58,430 bases of DNA from Methanomicrobiales archaeon HGW-Methanomicrobiales-2 (GCA_002839645.1 PGYL01000010.1:1-58430), one strand, 5' to 3'; positions 1-8,312 are shown, numbered from the stretch's first letter. The notes: generated by a model not told the origin, from the letters alone. A program made the numbers and translations.

Positions 1-147
1 TACGCTCAGCTCAAGTGCCACGACCCGTCGGGTGACGACTACTACGTCACCTTCACCCGGACGACCGTCCGGCTCTCGTCCTACCAGGACGACGCCATCC
101 GGACCGCCGTCGAGACCTGGGCCGACGCCGTCGGCGCACTGGCGTGA
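1..147 (+). CDS. 3' end of an unidentified protein
   Basis: The first 48 codons read open in frame 1 to a TGA at 145-147. The visible C-terminus is rich in Asp, Tyr and Thr (it includes DPSGDDYYVTFTRTT) and ends in a helix-like stretch (AIRTAVETWADAVGALA). The start lies outside the window. I recognise no family. The codon use is strongly GC3-biased like the genes that follow, so it is probably a genuine gene. Its position next to a toxin-antitoxin pair and a replication module suggests it belongs to the same accessory element, but its function cannot be inferred. Confidence 0.6.
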   Translation, partial: YAQLKCHDPSGDDYYVTFTRTTVRLSSYQDDAIRTAVETWADAVGALA

Positions 148-148
148 A

Positions 149-168
149 GCAGGGGGCTCTCCCCCCGC
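149..168. terminator. GC-rich hairpin after the first gene
   Basis: The sequence GCAGGGGG-CTCT-CCCCCCGC starts two bases after the first stop codon. It can fold into a hairpin of seven pairs with one A-C mismatch and a four-base loop. An AT-rich stretch (AATTTATCT, about 171-179) follows. That stretch could be the end of a terminator or the TATA box of the toxin-antitoxin operon. Confidence 0.4.
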
Positions 169-279
169 TCAATTTATCTCAGTGCCAGGGCACAGATCGC
201 CCGGTAAACAACCCCTCTTCAGACAGAGATATGTAGATTGAAGCACCAGAGGATCGTATACCGCAGAGGTGAGGCTGCC

Positions 280-480
280 ATGACCCAGGTCAAAGAGGAG
301 ATCATCAGAGAGCTCGACGACCTCCCGCCCCGGACATACGGTGAGGTGCTGGATTTCATCCGGTTCCTCAAGTCCCGGCGCCGGAAGGCCGCCCCTGCCG
401 ACACCGCCCTCGCGAGCGAGCCTGCGCTCCGGAAAGACTGGCTCCGGCCCGAGGAGGAAGAGGCGTGGAAGGATTTGTAA
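280..480 (+). CDS. Putative antitoxin, partner of PemK/MazF toxin
   Basis: A 66-aa protein starting MTQVKEEIIRELDDLPPRTYG. I chose the ATG at 280 over the upstream TTG at 238 because a GAGGTGA ribosome-binding site lies about 8 bases before it and the protein then begins at the conserved part. The N-terminal half (REL-DDLPPRTYGEVLDFIRFLK) resembles the DUF2281/VapB-like antitoxins that sit before PemK-type toxins. The C-terminus is acidic and Trp-rich (LRPEEEEAWKDL), as expected for the toxin-binding tail. It overlaps the toxin gene by 16 bases, so the two are translationally coupled. In such pairs the antitoxin neutralises the toxin and represses the operon. Family assignment is by motif only. 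Confidence 0.7.
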   Translation: MTQVKEEIIRELDDLPPRTYGEVLDFIRFLKSRRRKAAPADTALASEPALRKDWLRPEEEEAWKDL

Positions 481-800
481 AAGGGGATGTCGTCATTGTA
501 CCGTTTCCTTTCTCCGATCTCTCAACCGTGAAACGAAGGCCGGCTCTTGTCGTTGCGGTGCCCGGCGGGGACGACGTCATCCTCTGCCAGATCACGAGCC
601 AGCATATCCGGGATCGCTACGCCGTCGGTATCACCGACATGGATTTTACGGAGGGAACGCTCCACAAACCAAGTAACGTCCGGCCAAACCGGCTCTTTTC
701 TGCCAGTACCAACCTGATTCTTTATCGAGCCGGCCGTCTCAACGACCAGGCCCTCGCATCGGTCATCGATCGGATCGTCGAGATCCTGCAGGCAACATAA
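465..800 (+). CDS. PemK/MazF-type endoribonuclease toxin
   Basis: This 111-aa protein has the length and motif order of PemK/MazF mRNA interferases. An N-terminal GDVVIVPFPFSDLS is followed by KRRPALVVA, the QITSQ strand and the NVRPNRLFSAS segment, matching the MazF-fold SH3-like barrel. MazF family toxins cleave mRNA at specific sites when their antitoxin is degraded. The gene begins inside the antitoxin gene (16-base overlap). No truncation is visible and the R and S/T residues expected at the active site are present, so the toxin looks functional. Its location beside an Orc1-primase module suggests a stabilising role for an integrated or formerly free replicon (inference). Confidence 0.85.
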   Translation: MEGFVKGDVVIVPFPFSDLSTVKRRPALVVAVPGGDDVILCQITSQHIRDRYAVGITDMDFTEGTLHKPSNVRPNRLFSASTNLILYRAGRLNDQALASVIDRIVEILQAT

Positions 801-956
801 CCTCCCTGATCCGGCCTTCAGCAAGGGTCTGGAGTTTTCAGCATCGAGATCCGGTTGGTTGCCTGCCAGGACCCCCCGGTTGCAGCCTTCGCACTCCTTC
901 ACTTTCAGACCGCGCACGGCCTTCATTTATCTACTTCTTCTTCTCCAGACTCTCCT

Positions 957-2108
957 ATGACGCATTCCCCTCTTCTCCGAAGCGACGAGACCCTCTTCCG
1001 CGACCGTGACGTCTTTGAGTTCACGTTCGTCCCCGACCACCTCCACCACCGCGACGCCCAGGTCCGGGAACTCGCCTTCCTTATCCGGCCCGCCCTCCGG
1101 GGCGGGAGCGCCCTCTCCGCCGTCCTCCGCGGCCCGCCCGGGACCGGGAAGACCACCACCGTCCGCCGGATCTTTTGCGAGGTCGCCGAAGAGACGCAAC
1201 AGGTAATCCCGGTCTACGTCAACTGCCGCCACGACCACACCCCGCTCGCCGTCTACGGGAGCATCTTCAAACAGGTCTGCGGCTACCCGGCGCCGTCGGC
1301 CGGCCGGTACCTCGATGATGTTAAAGAGGGGATCGCCTCCCGGCTCCAGGACCGCGACGCCGCACTCGTCGTCTGCCTCGACGACGCGGACGACCTCATC
1401 CCGGCCGGAACCTACAACGCCCTCCTCTACCAGCTCCTCCGGCTCTACGAGAAGTGGGACGTCAGGAAGGCCGGGGTCTTTGCGGTCACAAGCGACCTCG
1501 GCCTGAATCTCTATGCTGAGGCCGATGCGAGCGTCCGGTCGGTCTTCCACCCGACCGAGATCACCTTCCTGCCCTACTCGAGGACCGAGATCCGCGAGAT
1601 CCTCGCCGACCGGACCCGGCAGGGCCTCTACCCCCGGGTGCTGCCGGCTCCGCTCATCGACCGGATCGCCGCTATCGCCGACAGCGAGCAGGACGTCCGG
1701 GTCGGGATCGATCTCATCCGGCAAGCAGCCCTCCGCGCGGAGAAGGACGGCCGCCGGCGCGTCACCCACGCCGACGTCACCGCCGCAGCCCGGGCGGTCA
1801 CGGCGCCGGCCCTCCGGACCCGTGCTACGGGGCTCTCGGAGGCCGAGCGGGCACTCGCCTGCTGGATCGCGGAACAGTCGCTTGCGGGCGCCGACACGGC
1901 GTCGGGGGCGGTCTTTGAAGCGGCACAGGAGTACCTCCCGGTCGGGAAGACGGCCTACCACGAGCACCTCAACGCCCTCGCAAAGGCCGGGATCGTCGAT
2001 CTTGTGCCCGGGAAGGGTCGGGGCAGGGAGGTCCGGCTCCGGTACGATGCCGGGGACGTGGCTACCGCCTGCAAAGCCCCGGACCAGACCTCCAAAATTC
2101 CGAACTGA
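957..2108 (+). CDS. Orc1/Cdc6-type replication initiation ATPase
   Basis: A 383-aa AAA+ protein. From the ATG at 957 the order is: N-terminal segment with DETLFRDRDVFEFTFVPDHLHHRD (split here by position 11-34), Walker A GPPGTGKT at residues 59-66, Walker B VVCLDDAD at 138-145, sensor and lid regions, and a C-terminal winged helix. In that domain, YHEHLNALAKAGIVDLV is the recognition-helix region. Length and order match archaeal Orc1/Cdc6, which bind origins and load the MCM helicase. The upstream in-frame GTG at 855 would only add a low-complexity leader, and a TATA-like CATTTATC lies about 30 bases before the ATG. The Walker B is LDDAD rather than the usual LDEID, hinting at a divergent plasmid- or virus-type paralogue. 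The primase-helicase gene downstream supports a replicon-specific role. Confidence 0.88.
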   Translation: MTHSPLLRSDETLFRDRDVFEFTFVPDHLHHRDAQVRELAFLIRPALRGGSALSAVLRGPPGTGKTTTVRRIFCEVAEETQQVIPVYVNCRHDHTPLAVYGSIFKQVCGYPAPSAGRYLDDVKEGIASRLQDRDAALVVCLDDADDLIPAGTYNALLYQLLRLYEKWDVRKAGVFAVTSDLGLNLYAEADASVRSVFHPTEITFLPYSRTEIREILADRTRQGLYPRVLPAPLIDRIAAIADSEQDVRVGIDLIRQAALRAEKDGRRRVTHADVTAAARAVTAPALRTRATGLSEAERALACWIAEQSLAGADTASGAVFEAAQEYLPVGKTAYHEHLNALAKAGIVDLVPGKGRGREVRLRYDAGDVATACKAPDQTSKIPN

Positions 2109-2194
2109 GCATGAGATCCCAAAACCCCCGGTTCTGCCCGGGATTGGAGTTCCTCCTCAGATACTCCTTTTCCAAATTTTTCCAATAAAGTAAG

Positions 2195-2253
2195 GCTTAT
2201 ATGGGGCCTGTTGCTTTTTTCCGGGATGGTTGGCTCACTGTTTTAAGCAACAG
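2195..2253 (+). promoter_or_regulatory. Promoter with 9-bp inverted repeat before the primase operon
   Basis: An A/T-rich block ending in GGCTTATATGG (TATA-like, about 2194-2204) precedes the inverted repeat CTGTTGCTT (2208-2216) and AAGCAACAG (2245-2253). A second nested hairpin, ACTGTT-TTAAGC-AACAGT, lies at about 2237-2254. The repeat falls where the transcription start would be, so it could be an operator or an initiator-protein site. The expected start of transcription is about 2222-2228, ahead of the ORF at 2270. Confidence 0.4.
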
Positions 2254-2269
2254 TTCCCGATGATGGTGT

Positions 2270-2593
2270 ATGCGCCGGAGAGAGTCCCGGTGCAGGGAGC
2301 TACAAGAAATGCAACAGCAGCCAGAAGCAAACCCGGACAAACGGAATCCGGGAGGAACCGAACCGAGAACCAGCGGCGGCAGCCCGGATACAAAGTGCCA
2401 CCACGCGCTCCGCCAGGCCGCCACTGGTACATCTGCCCCGGAAGAGATAAACGTCTCGCCGGTCCCGCTCTTCCTCGTCCCGCAGGCGGTCGCCGCCGAG
2501 ATCCGGCGCTACGGCCGGGCGGTCCGGGAGATCACCGTCCGCCGGACCCGCAACCACCAGTATACGATCAGTGTCGAGCGGGGCCGGCCATGA
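2270..2593 (+). CDS. Hypothetical small protein before primase gene
   Basis: A 107-aa ORF. The first 60 residues are Gln/Arg/Pro-rich low complexity (QEMQQQPEANPDKRNPGG) and may not all be translated. The C-terminal 45 residues look more protein-like: PLFLVPQAVAAEIRRYGRAVREITVRR. The stop overlaps the next start as ATGA at 2590-2593, which argues that at least this half is expressed in an operon. There is no recognisable family. A later start cannot be excluded. The composition (LVPQAVAAEIRRYGR) would suit a small DNA-binding or accessory protein of the replication module, but that is speculation. Confidence 0.5.
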   Translation: MRRRESRCRELQEMQQQPEANPDKRNPGGTEPRTSGGSPDTKCHHALRQAATGTSAPEEINVSPVPLFLVPQAVAAEIRRYGRAVREITVRRTRNHQYTISVERGRP

Positions 2594-2931
2594 CCCCGGA
2601 GCCGGGCACCCTCGCCTGTACGGCAGCCGGCGGGCTCCTCATCCACGTCGAGGCTGAGCGTTACCGGATCGCGCCGGAAGATGTCAGAAGCCTGATCTTC
2701 TCCGGCCGCCCGGCGCCGGTCACATGCGAGCGAGTGCGACGCGGGGACGGTGTTGTCACGGGACAGACGACGATCGAGGGGCACGCGGCGGTCAACCCGG
2801 CCGGAAGAGCGGTGTTGGTCCACACCCGAACGGGATCGTTCATCATCCCGCTCGTCAGCCTCCGCCGGGTGGCCCGGGGGGAGGCGGCGAGCGCCCCCCT
2901 CTTCCCCCTCGTCCCGGAGATGAGCATATGA
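2590..2931 (+). CDS. Hypothetical protein in replication module
   Basis: A 113-aa protein starting MTPEPGTLACTAAGG. It starts in an ATGA overlap with the previous gene, and its TGA stop (2929-2931) overlaps the ATG of the primase gene at 2928, so three genes form one tightly coupled operon. The sequence is predicted to be mostly beta: GGLLIHVEAERYRIAPEDVRS, then RAVLVHTRTGSFIIPLVSLRRVARG. It lacks membrane segments and cysteine pairs. I do not recognise a family. Conserved placement directly before a primase-helicase suggests an accessory role in element replication. Confidence 0.6.
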   Translation: MTPEPGTLACTAAGGLLIHVEAERYRIAPEDVRSLIFSGRPAPVTCERVRRGDGVVTGQTTIEGHAAVNPAGRAVLVHTRTGSFIIPLVSLRRVARGEAASAPLFPLVPEMSI

Positions 2932-5787
2932 GTGAGGAGATCCGCCGGGCGGTGGGAGCCCTCGCCGACGGCGTAATCGAGGTCCGGGCGCTCGCCGACG
3001 GCATCACCCACTCCGGCTACTTCGACGACCACGAGGCACTCGCCCGGGCTGTCGAGGCCCTCGACGCCGACCCCTCGGTCGCCGGGATCTATGTCACCCT
3101 CAATGATGTGAACCCGGCGCTCCTCGCCCGGCGGGCGAACCGGATCAAGCTGCGCCTTTCCCGCAAGGATGCGACGACCGCCGACGCCGACATCCTCCGC
3201 CGGCGCTGGCTCCCGGTCGACATCGACCCGGTCCGGCCGAGCGGGGTCTCGTCGACCGACGCCGAGCACGACGCAGCGCTCGCTGCGGCGGAGCGGATCG
3301 CGATCTGGCTCGCCGAGCAGGGGTTCCCCTCTCCTATCAAAGCCGATTCCGGGAACGGGGCGCATCTTCTGTACCGGGTGGACCTCCAAAACGACGAACC
3401 CTCGACCGCGCTTGTGAAGGGCTGCCTTTCGACCCTCGATGCCCTCTTCTCAAACGAGGCTGTGACCGTCGATACTGCGAACCACAACGCCGCCCGGATC
3501 TGGAAACTCTACGGCACGCTCTCCCGGAAGGGTGACAATACCCCGGAGCGGCCGCACCGGCGAGCAAGGATCCTCGCTGTGCCTGACGAGATCGGTATTG
3601 TTCCCCTGGAACTGCTCCGGCACCTCGCGGGGCTCCTCCCCCGGGAAGAGCCTCCTCAGAGAAAAAACGGCCCCGGCATCGACCTTGCCGCCTGGCTGCT
3701 CGATCACGGCATCGCGGTCCGGTCGACGCGCCCCTGGCAGGGGGGGACCCTCTTCACCCTCGCCGGGTGCCCGTTCTCGGCGGCCCACAAGGACGGTGCC
3801 TTCGCCGTCCAGTTCGCGAACGGGGCCGTCTTTGCCGGCTGCCACCACCAAAGCTGCGGCGGGGGAGCGCAGCGCTGGCCGGAGCTCCGGGGGATGTACG
3901 AGAAGCAAAGGCCGGAGAGAAAAAAGGAGACGACGCAGAATGCAGAAAACCCGGGGGAGAAACCTGTCCCGGCCACCGATGAGCATCGCGAGCGTGCCCT
4001 TGCGATCCTGAAGGCCGGTGACCCCCTCGCCTTCCTCCTCGACACGTTCAACCGGAGCCACGTCGGCGACCGGACCGTCGCGGAGTGCCTGGTGATGTCC
4101 CTCGCCTCGCAGTCGGTCGAGAACACGAACGGCCTCCACGTCGCCGTTTCCGGCAACTCCGGGAAGGGGAAGACCCATGCCTGCACGACGATGCAGAGCC
4201 TCATTCCGGCGGCCTACAAACTCAAAGGCACTGTCTCCAATAAGGCGCTCTACTACGACGACGACCTCCGGGCCGGCACCGTTCTCCTCTTCGACGACGT
4301 CTCGCTCTCCGAGGACCTCCAGGAAGTCCTCAAATCCGCGGAAGCTCCGGGTCTGCACCATCCCGGCTCGGTGCGTCTGGTGGCTCGCCAAAGTCGAGGA
4401 TATCGGCGACGACCAGGTGATGAACCGGATGCTCACGGTCTGGATCGACGACTCCGTCGACCAGGACCGGCGGGTGCTCGAGCACATGAAGGAGGCCGAA
4501 GCGGTCGGGAAAAGCCCGGCAAAAGACGACATCCTCACCTGCCGGGCGATCTGGGAAGCTGTCAAGGCCGAGGTCCTCCCCGTCCGGATCCCGTTTGCCC
4601 GGCGGATAGGGTTCTCGACGACCCAGAACCGCCGGAACCCGGGCATGCTCTTTGACCTGATCAAGTGCCGGGCCCGGCTCTTCTCCCTCCAGCGCGACCG
4701 GGGGGAGGACGGGGCGGTGATCGCCCGGGAAGAAGACTTCACGGCGGCGGCCAAACTCTACGCCGCCCTCAACGGCGAAGCCGGCGGCCAGGAGACGAAG
4801 CTGACGAAGAACGAGGCGGCGGCGCTCGCGACGGTCGCCGGGATGGGCGTCGAGGTCTTCACCATCCGGCAGCTCCAGAGCGCTCTCGGTCTCTCCTACC
4901 AGAAGACCTACCGGCTACTCCACGGCTATATCAGCCGGGGGACGCCCTACTCCGGCCTCCTGGAGAAGTGCCCGGCGATCAGCCTCTACGATGCCACCGT
5001 AACGGAGAGCGATGGCGGTGGGGTCACGGTTCGCCGCCGGGAGCAGTACTTCACGTTCGATATCGAGGTCTACCGGGCCTGGAACGAGGGGGCCTCTGTC
5101 TGGCTGGACGACGACCCCGACGATGACAGCAATTTCAGCCGTTTTCAGCAGGTTTACAGCAACTGCTGTCAACAAGAAACCGGGCGGAACGGTGAAGATT
5201 CCGGGAATGACGACCAGGATCCTGATTTAGATCGATCCAGGTACGTACCTGTACAGCAGAATGAGAGAACAGAGAGCACGGGCGAGGATACTTCCGGTGA
5301 CGACCGGGGTGCCTGTGTTTCCCGCATTGCTGACATTCAAAAAGAGAAAGCCACGCATTGCGGCTCAAATGGTGAAAATACATCAATTCCGACGCCGTTG
5401 AATGACAGCAACTGCTGTCAACGTGCTGAAACCTGCTGTCACTCTCCACCTGCGGTCAACCCCGTCGACTACATCCCCCTCCCGGTGGAGAAGGACGAGC
5501 CCTGCCACATCTGCGGCCGGCGGCCGACGTCGTCGTTGAAGAGGGGCGGCGGGGGGAAGTATCTCTGCTACGACTGCCTGAAGAAGGGAAAGCGGCCAAA
5601 GACGCAGCCGCTCCCGGGGGTCCTCGACCACCGGACGTTTTGTCGGACGAAGGTCGAACTCGGCCGGTGCGACGTCTGCGGGACGGGGAAGGCGGTCTAC
5701 CGCTCGCGGGAGGCGCAGGCGAAGGTCTGCGAGGGGTGCTATGCGAGGCTGGTGCGGGAGTGGAATGCGGGGGCGGGGGTGCGGTGA
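2928..5787 (+). pseudogene. Primase-helicase of a mobile element, frameshifted
   Basis: Two reading frames together encode one large replication protein. Frame A (from ATG 2928) carries an AEP-type primase core: PVDIDPVRPSG, then KADSGNGAHLLYRVDL, then NHNAARIWKLYGT with RKGDNTPERPHR. A cysteine/His cluster (CHHQSCGG) follows, then a helicase/ATPase domain with Walker A SGNSGKGKT and Walker B VLLFDDV. At about 4,340 (after EVLKSA) homology moves to the +1 frame, continuing LRVCTIPARCVWWLAKVE to the stop at 5787. The second part has a winged-helix-like segment (FTIRQLQSALGLSYQKTYRLL) and two C-terminal CxxC pairs of zinc fingers (CHIC..CYDC and CDVC..CEGC). Family members usually have roughly 20 residues between the two joined motifs (recalled, not checked), so a small deletion caused the shift. 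The alternative is a sequencing error or programmed shift. Confidence 0.75.
5123..5441 (+). repeat. Palindromic TGACAGC/GCTGTCA repeats inside primase gene
   Basis: The 18-bp sequence ACAGCAACTGCTGTCAAC occurs identically at 5156-5173 and 5405-5422. The second copy is part of a perfect dyad TGACAGC-AACT-GCTGTCA (5403-5420). Half sites also occur at 5123-5132 (ATGACAGCAA) and 5433-5441 (CTGCTGTCA). They fall in the poorly structured, Cys-Cys-containing linker between the helicase domain and the zinc fingers (NCCQQ, NCCQR). Conservation at DNA level in a linker suggests a binding site for an initiator or regulator. Confidence 0.6.
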
Positions 5788-5909
5788 ACGACGGTTCGTA
5801 GAACCGGAGTTTGAGCACCGAAAGTGCGAGTCGCTACGGATCGGGGATCGAGCGGAGGGCACCATCGAGGAAGAAGACGCAGTACGTCCTGCGCGAGGAA
5901 CAGCCATGA

Positions 5910-6010
5910 TGCCGGGTGTGGATAATAGCACGGAGTTTCGGCCGAACGGGCGCCGCTCCTGCTCCGGAGCAGTGCGGATGCCCTGCCGGGTGCGGATAAC
6001 GTGTGGATAC
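5910..6010 (+). repeat. Iteron-like GTGYGGATA repeats after the primase gene
   Basis: TGCCGGGTGTGGATAA (5910-5925) and TGCCGGGTGCGGATAA (5984-5999) differ at one base. A third GTGTGGATAC follows at 6001-6010. They lie in the 387-base stretch 5788-6174, which holds no convincing gene. The same stretch has small hairpins such as GGTTCGTAGAACC near 5798 and GAGCACCGAAAGTGCGAG near 5814, and a TATA-like ACATATAG (about 6097-6104) that would drive the next gene. Position next to an Orc1/primase module makes an origin possible, but this is inference. Confidence 0.4.
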
Positions 6011-6174
6011 ACGATAACCCTGGAGCGAGATGAGGGCGCGATCGACCAGCATTAGATTCTTCTTCATTCCCGGGAAAATACTCAGAAAGAAATCAGAGAC
6101 ATATAGAGGGGAGACATGGCAGTCGAAACAATCAGAGCTCGGACTCGTCTGGGAGCATCTATAAGAGCTGCGGC

Positions 6175-7677
6175 ATGACCCCCGTCCGCATCTTCATCAG
6201 CAGCGTGCAGAAGGAGTTTGCCGACGAGCGGCGAGTGCTATTCGATTACATCAGGAGCGACCCTCTGCTGCGTCGTTTTTACGATGTATTCCTCTTCGAA
6301 GACCTGCCGGCTTCCGGGCGCCGGCCGGATGAGACCTATCTGGCAGAGGTGGACCGGTGTGGCGTCTACCTCTGCCTGCTTGGTAACGAGTACGGCCGTG
6401 CGGATACCGACGGTCGCTCGCCCACCGAACGGGAGTTTGATCGTGCCGCTGCCGGCGGTAAGGAGCGCCTGGTCTTCGTCAAAGGCAACGATGACTCAGT
6501 GCGCGATCCGAGGGTGCTTGCTCTTCTCCGCAACGTTGACAGTCAGCTCATCCGCCGCCGTTTCGGCAGCGTCCCGGAGTTGACTGCGGTGATTTATGCC
6601 AGCCTTGTCGAGCACCTGGACCGCACCGGCGCACTGCGAACCCGCCCGTTTGATGCCTCCGCATGTGCCGATGCTACGCTCGATGATATCTCACAGGAGA
6701 AGGTCGGGGAGTTTCTTTCCCGTGCTCAGCAAAGTCGAGGGTATGCCCTCAGCCCCAATACCCCGGTGCGCAAAGCGCTGGCGCACCTTAACCTGCTTGA
6801 TGGGAGTCTCCCCAACAACGCGGCTGTGCTCCTGTTCGGTAAACAGCCTCAGCGTTTCCTCGCCAGCTCCGAGGTCAAGTGCCTTCACTTCCACGGAACC
6901 GTTGTGGGTAAACCCATTCCCTCCTACCAGATTTACAAGGGCACTGTCTTTGAACTGGTCGATCAGTCGCTTGACTTCGTACTCTCCAAGATTGCCCGTT
7001 CTATCGGCACGCGAGCCGAGGGGCCTACGGCCCCGGCGACATACGAGGTCCCTCCGGAGGCTGTGGGCGAAGCTATCGTCAATGCTGTTGCGCACCGCGA
7101 CTATGCTTCAAATGCCTCGGTTCAGGTCATGCTCTTTTCCGACCGACTGGAGGTGTGGAATCCCGGTCAGCTGCCGCCCTCTCTTTCGCCCGAGGCGCTC
7201 CGTGTCCCGCATCCCTCTATCCCGCGCAACCCTCTCATTGCAGAGCCACTCTTCCTGACTCGCTATATTGAGAAAGCCGGCACCGGAACCCTTGATATGA
7301 TCGAGCAGTGTACCCGGGCCGGCCTGCCGCCGCCGGAGTTCCGGCAGAACGGCCAGCAGTTCGTCCAGGTTCTATGGCGCCCCGGGCGAGACCGGGTGAT
7401 AGGTGCTAAAACAGGGGACCTGGTGGGGACCAAGTTGGGACTAAGTGGGGACCAAGTTGAAGTGCTGCGCACCTGTATGGCAGAGACATCCATCTCCGAA
7501 CTTATGGATATTGCAGGGAGGACGAACCGCACCAAATTCAGGAACTCCGTACTGAAACCACTGATGCAGGCGGGGTTGATCGAGATGACCATCCCGGACA
7601 GGCCCCGGAGCGGCAACCAGAAGTATCGGGTCACTGAGAGGGGGCGTGCCCTGCTTGCCGGGAGGGATACGCCGTGA
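6175..7677 (+). CDS. DUF4062 - RecG-like ATPase-domain fusion protein
   Basis: A 500-aa protein. Residues 4-21 (RIFISSVQKEFADERRVL) and the following 90 residues are a DUF4062 domain, a TIR-like module often fused to signalling or defence proteins. After about residue 170 comes the region found in 'RecG-related' transcriptional regulators with AlbA_2 and HATPase_c_4 domains: NNAAVLLFGKQPQRFL, then EAIVNAVAHRDYASN, DRLEVWNPGQLPP and KAGTGTLDMIEQC. The last 100 residues form winged-helix segments ending KYRVTERGRALL. It sits between a replication module and a truncated relative at 7711-8312. The architecture suggests a sensor/effector with a GHKL-type nucleotide-binding domain, possibly in defence. 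This is inferred from domain company, and no substrate can be named. Confidence 0.75.
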   Translation: MTPVRIFISSVQKEFADERRVLFDYIRSDPLLRRFYDVFLFEDLPASGRRPDETYLAEVDRCGVYLCLLGNEYGRADTDGRSPTEREFDRAAAGGKERLVFVKGNDDSVRDPRVLALLRNVDSQLIRRRFGSVPELTAVIYASLVEHLDRTGALRTRPFDASACADATLDDISQEKVGEFLSRAQQSRGYALSPNTPVRKALAHLNLLDGSLPNNAAVLLFGKQPQRFLASSEVKCLHFHGTVVGKPIPSYQIYKGTVFELVDQSLDFVLSKIARSIGTRAEGPTAPATYEVPPEAVGEAIVNAVAHRDYASNASVQVMLFSDRLEVWNPGQLPPSLSPEALRVPHPSIPRNPLIAEPLFLTRYIEKAGTGTLDMIEQCTRAGLPPPEFRQNGQQFVQVLWRPGRDRVIGAKTGDLVGTKLGLSGDQVEVLRTCMAETSISELMDIAGRTNRTKFRNSVLKPLMQAGLIEMTIPDRPRSGNQKYRVTERGRALLAGRDTP

Positions 7678-7710
7678 CCACCCGCGAGGCCGGTCCACAG
7701 GCGCCGGTAC

Positions 7711-8312
7711 GCTAGAGATCCCGAAGGAGGTGGTGGCGGAGGCCGTCGCCCACCGCGACTACACGAGCAACGGCAGCGTCCAGGTGATGCTCTTTGCAGA
7801 CCGCCTGGAGGTCTGGAACCCGGGCACGCTCCCGCTGTCCCTGACCCTCGAAAAACTCCGGCAGGCCCACGGGTCGGTGCCGGGCAACCCGCTCCTCGCA
7901 GAGCCGATGTATCTCACCGGCTATATCGAGCGGATGGGCACGGGGACGCGGGACATGATCCGACACTGTACTGAGGCCGGGCTGCCGGAGCCGGAGTTTG
8001 CCGGGAGCGTACGGGTTCCAGACGATCATCCGCCGGACTCTGGCTCCCGGCCAGGGGGCGCAGCCAGAGTCACTGGAAATGAGAGTCCTTTGGCTTCTGG
8101 CAGTTGCCCCCAGGTCCAAAGCGGAGTTGTCAAGGGGACTCGGGCAGAAAGAGATCTCTGGTCAGTTGAACAAGATCGTCCGTCAATTACTAACGAACCT
8201 GATGATCGAATACACCATCCCTGAGAAACCCGGTAGTCGGTATCAGAAGTACCGCCTGACTGAGAAGGGCCGGGCTGCGCTGGAACCCGGTTCCGGAGAA
8301 GACATGCAATGA
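7711..8312 (+). pseudogene. Truncated, frameshifted RecG-like ATPase-domain protein
   Basis: The reading frame through about 8,008 matches the GHKL part of the preceding gene: VAHRDYTSNGSVQVMLFADR, then EVWNPGTLPLSLT and ERMGTGTRDMIRHCTEAGLPEPEF. The N-terminal half is absent, and the residues between EAV and AHRDY are short by about three compared with the neighbour (EAIVNAVAHRDY). Near 8,008 homology moves to another frame (YGFQTIIRR, then a winged helix ending KYRLTEKGRAALEP, stop 8312). It is the remains of a second copy, most likely left after recombination with the gene at 6175. Its stop overlaps the start of the hicB-like gene by four bases. Confidence 0.75.

Noticed and set aside
927-1967. 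Long minus-strand ORF antisense to orc1/cdc6
   Set aside because: It is the shadow of a GC-rich coding strand. The translation is rich in Arg, Gly, Glu and Val with no domain pattern, and the plus-strand gene has clear AAA+ motifs.
5741-6055. 104-aa ORF after the primase gene
   Set aside because: It overlaps the zinc-finger end in another frame, has no recognisable features and contains the repeats, so I treat the region as non-coding.
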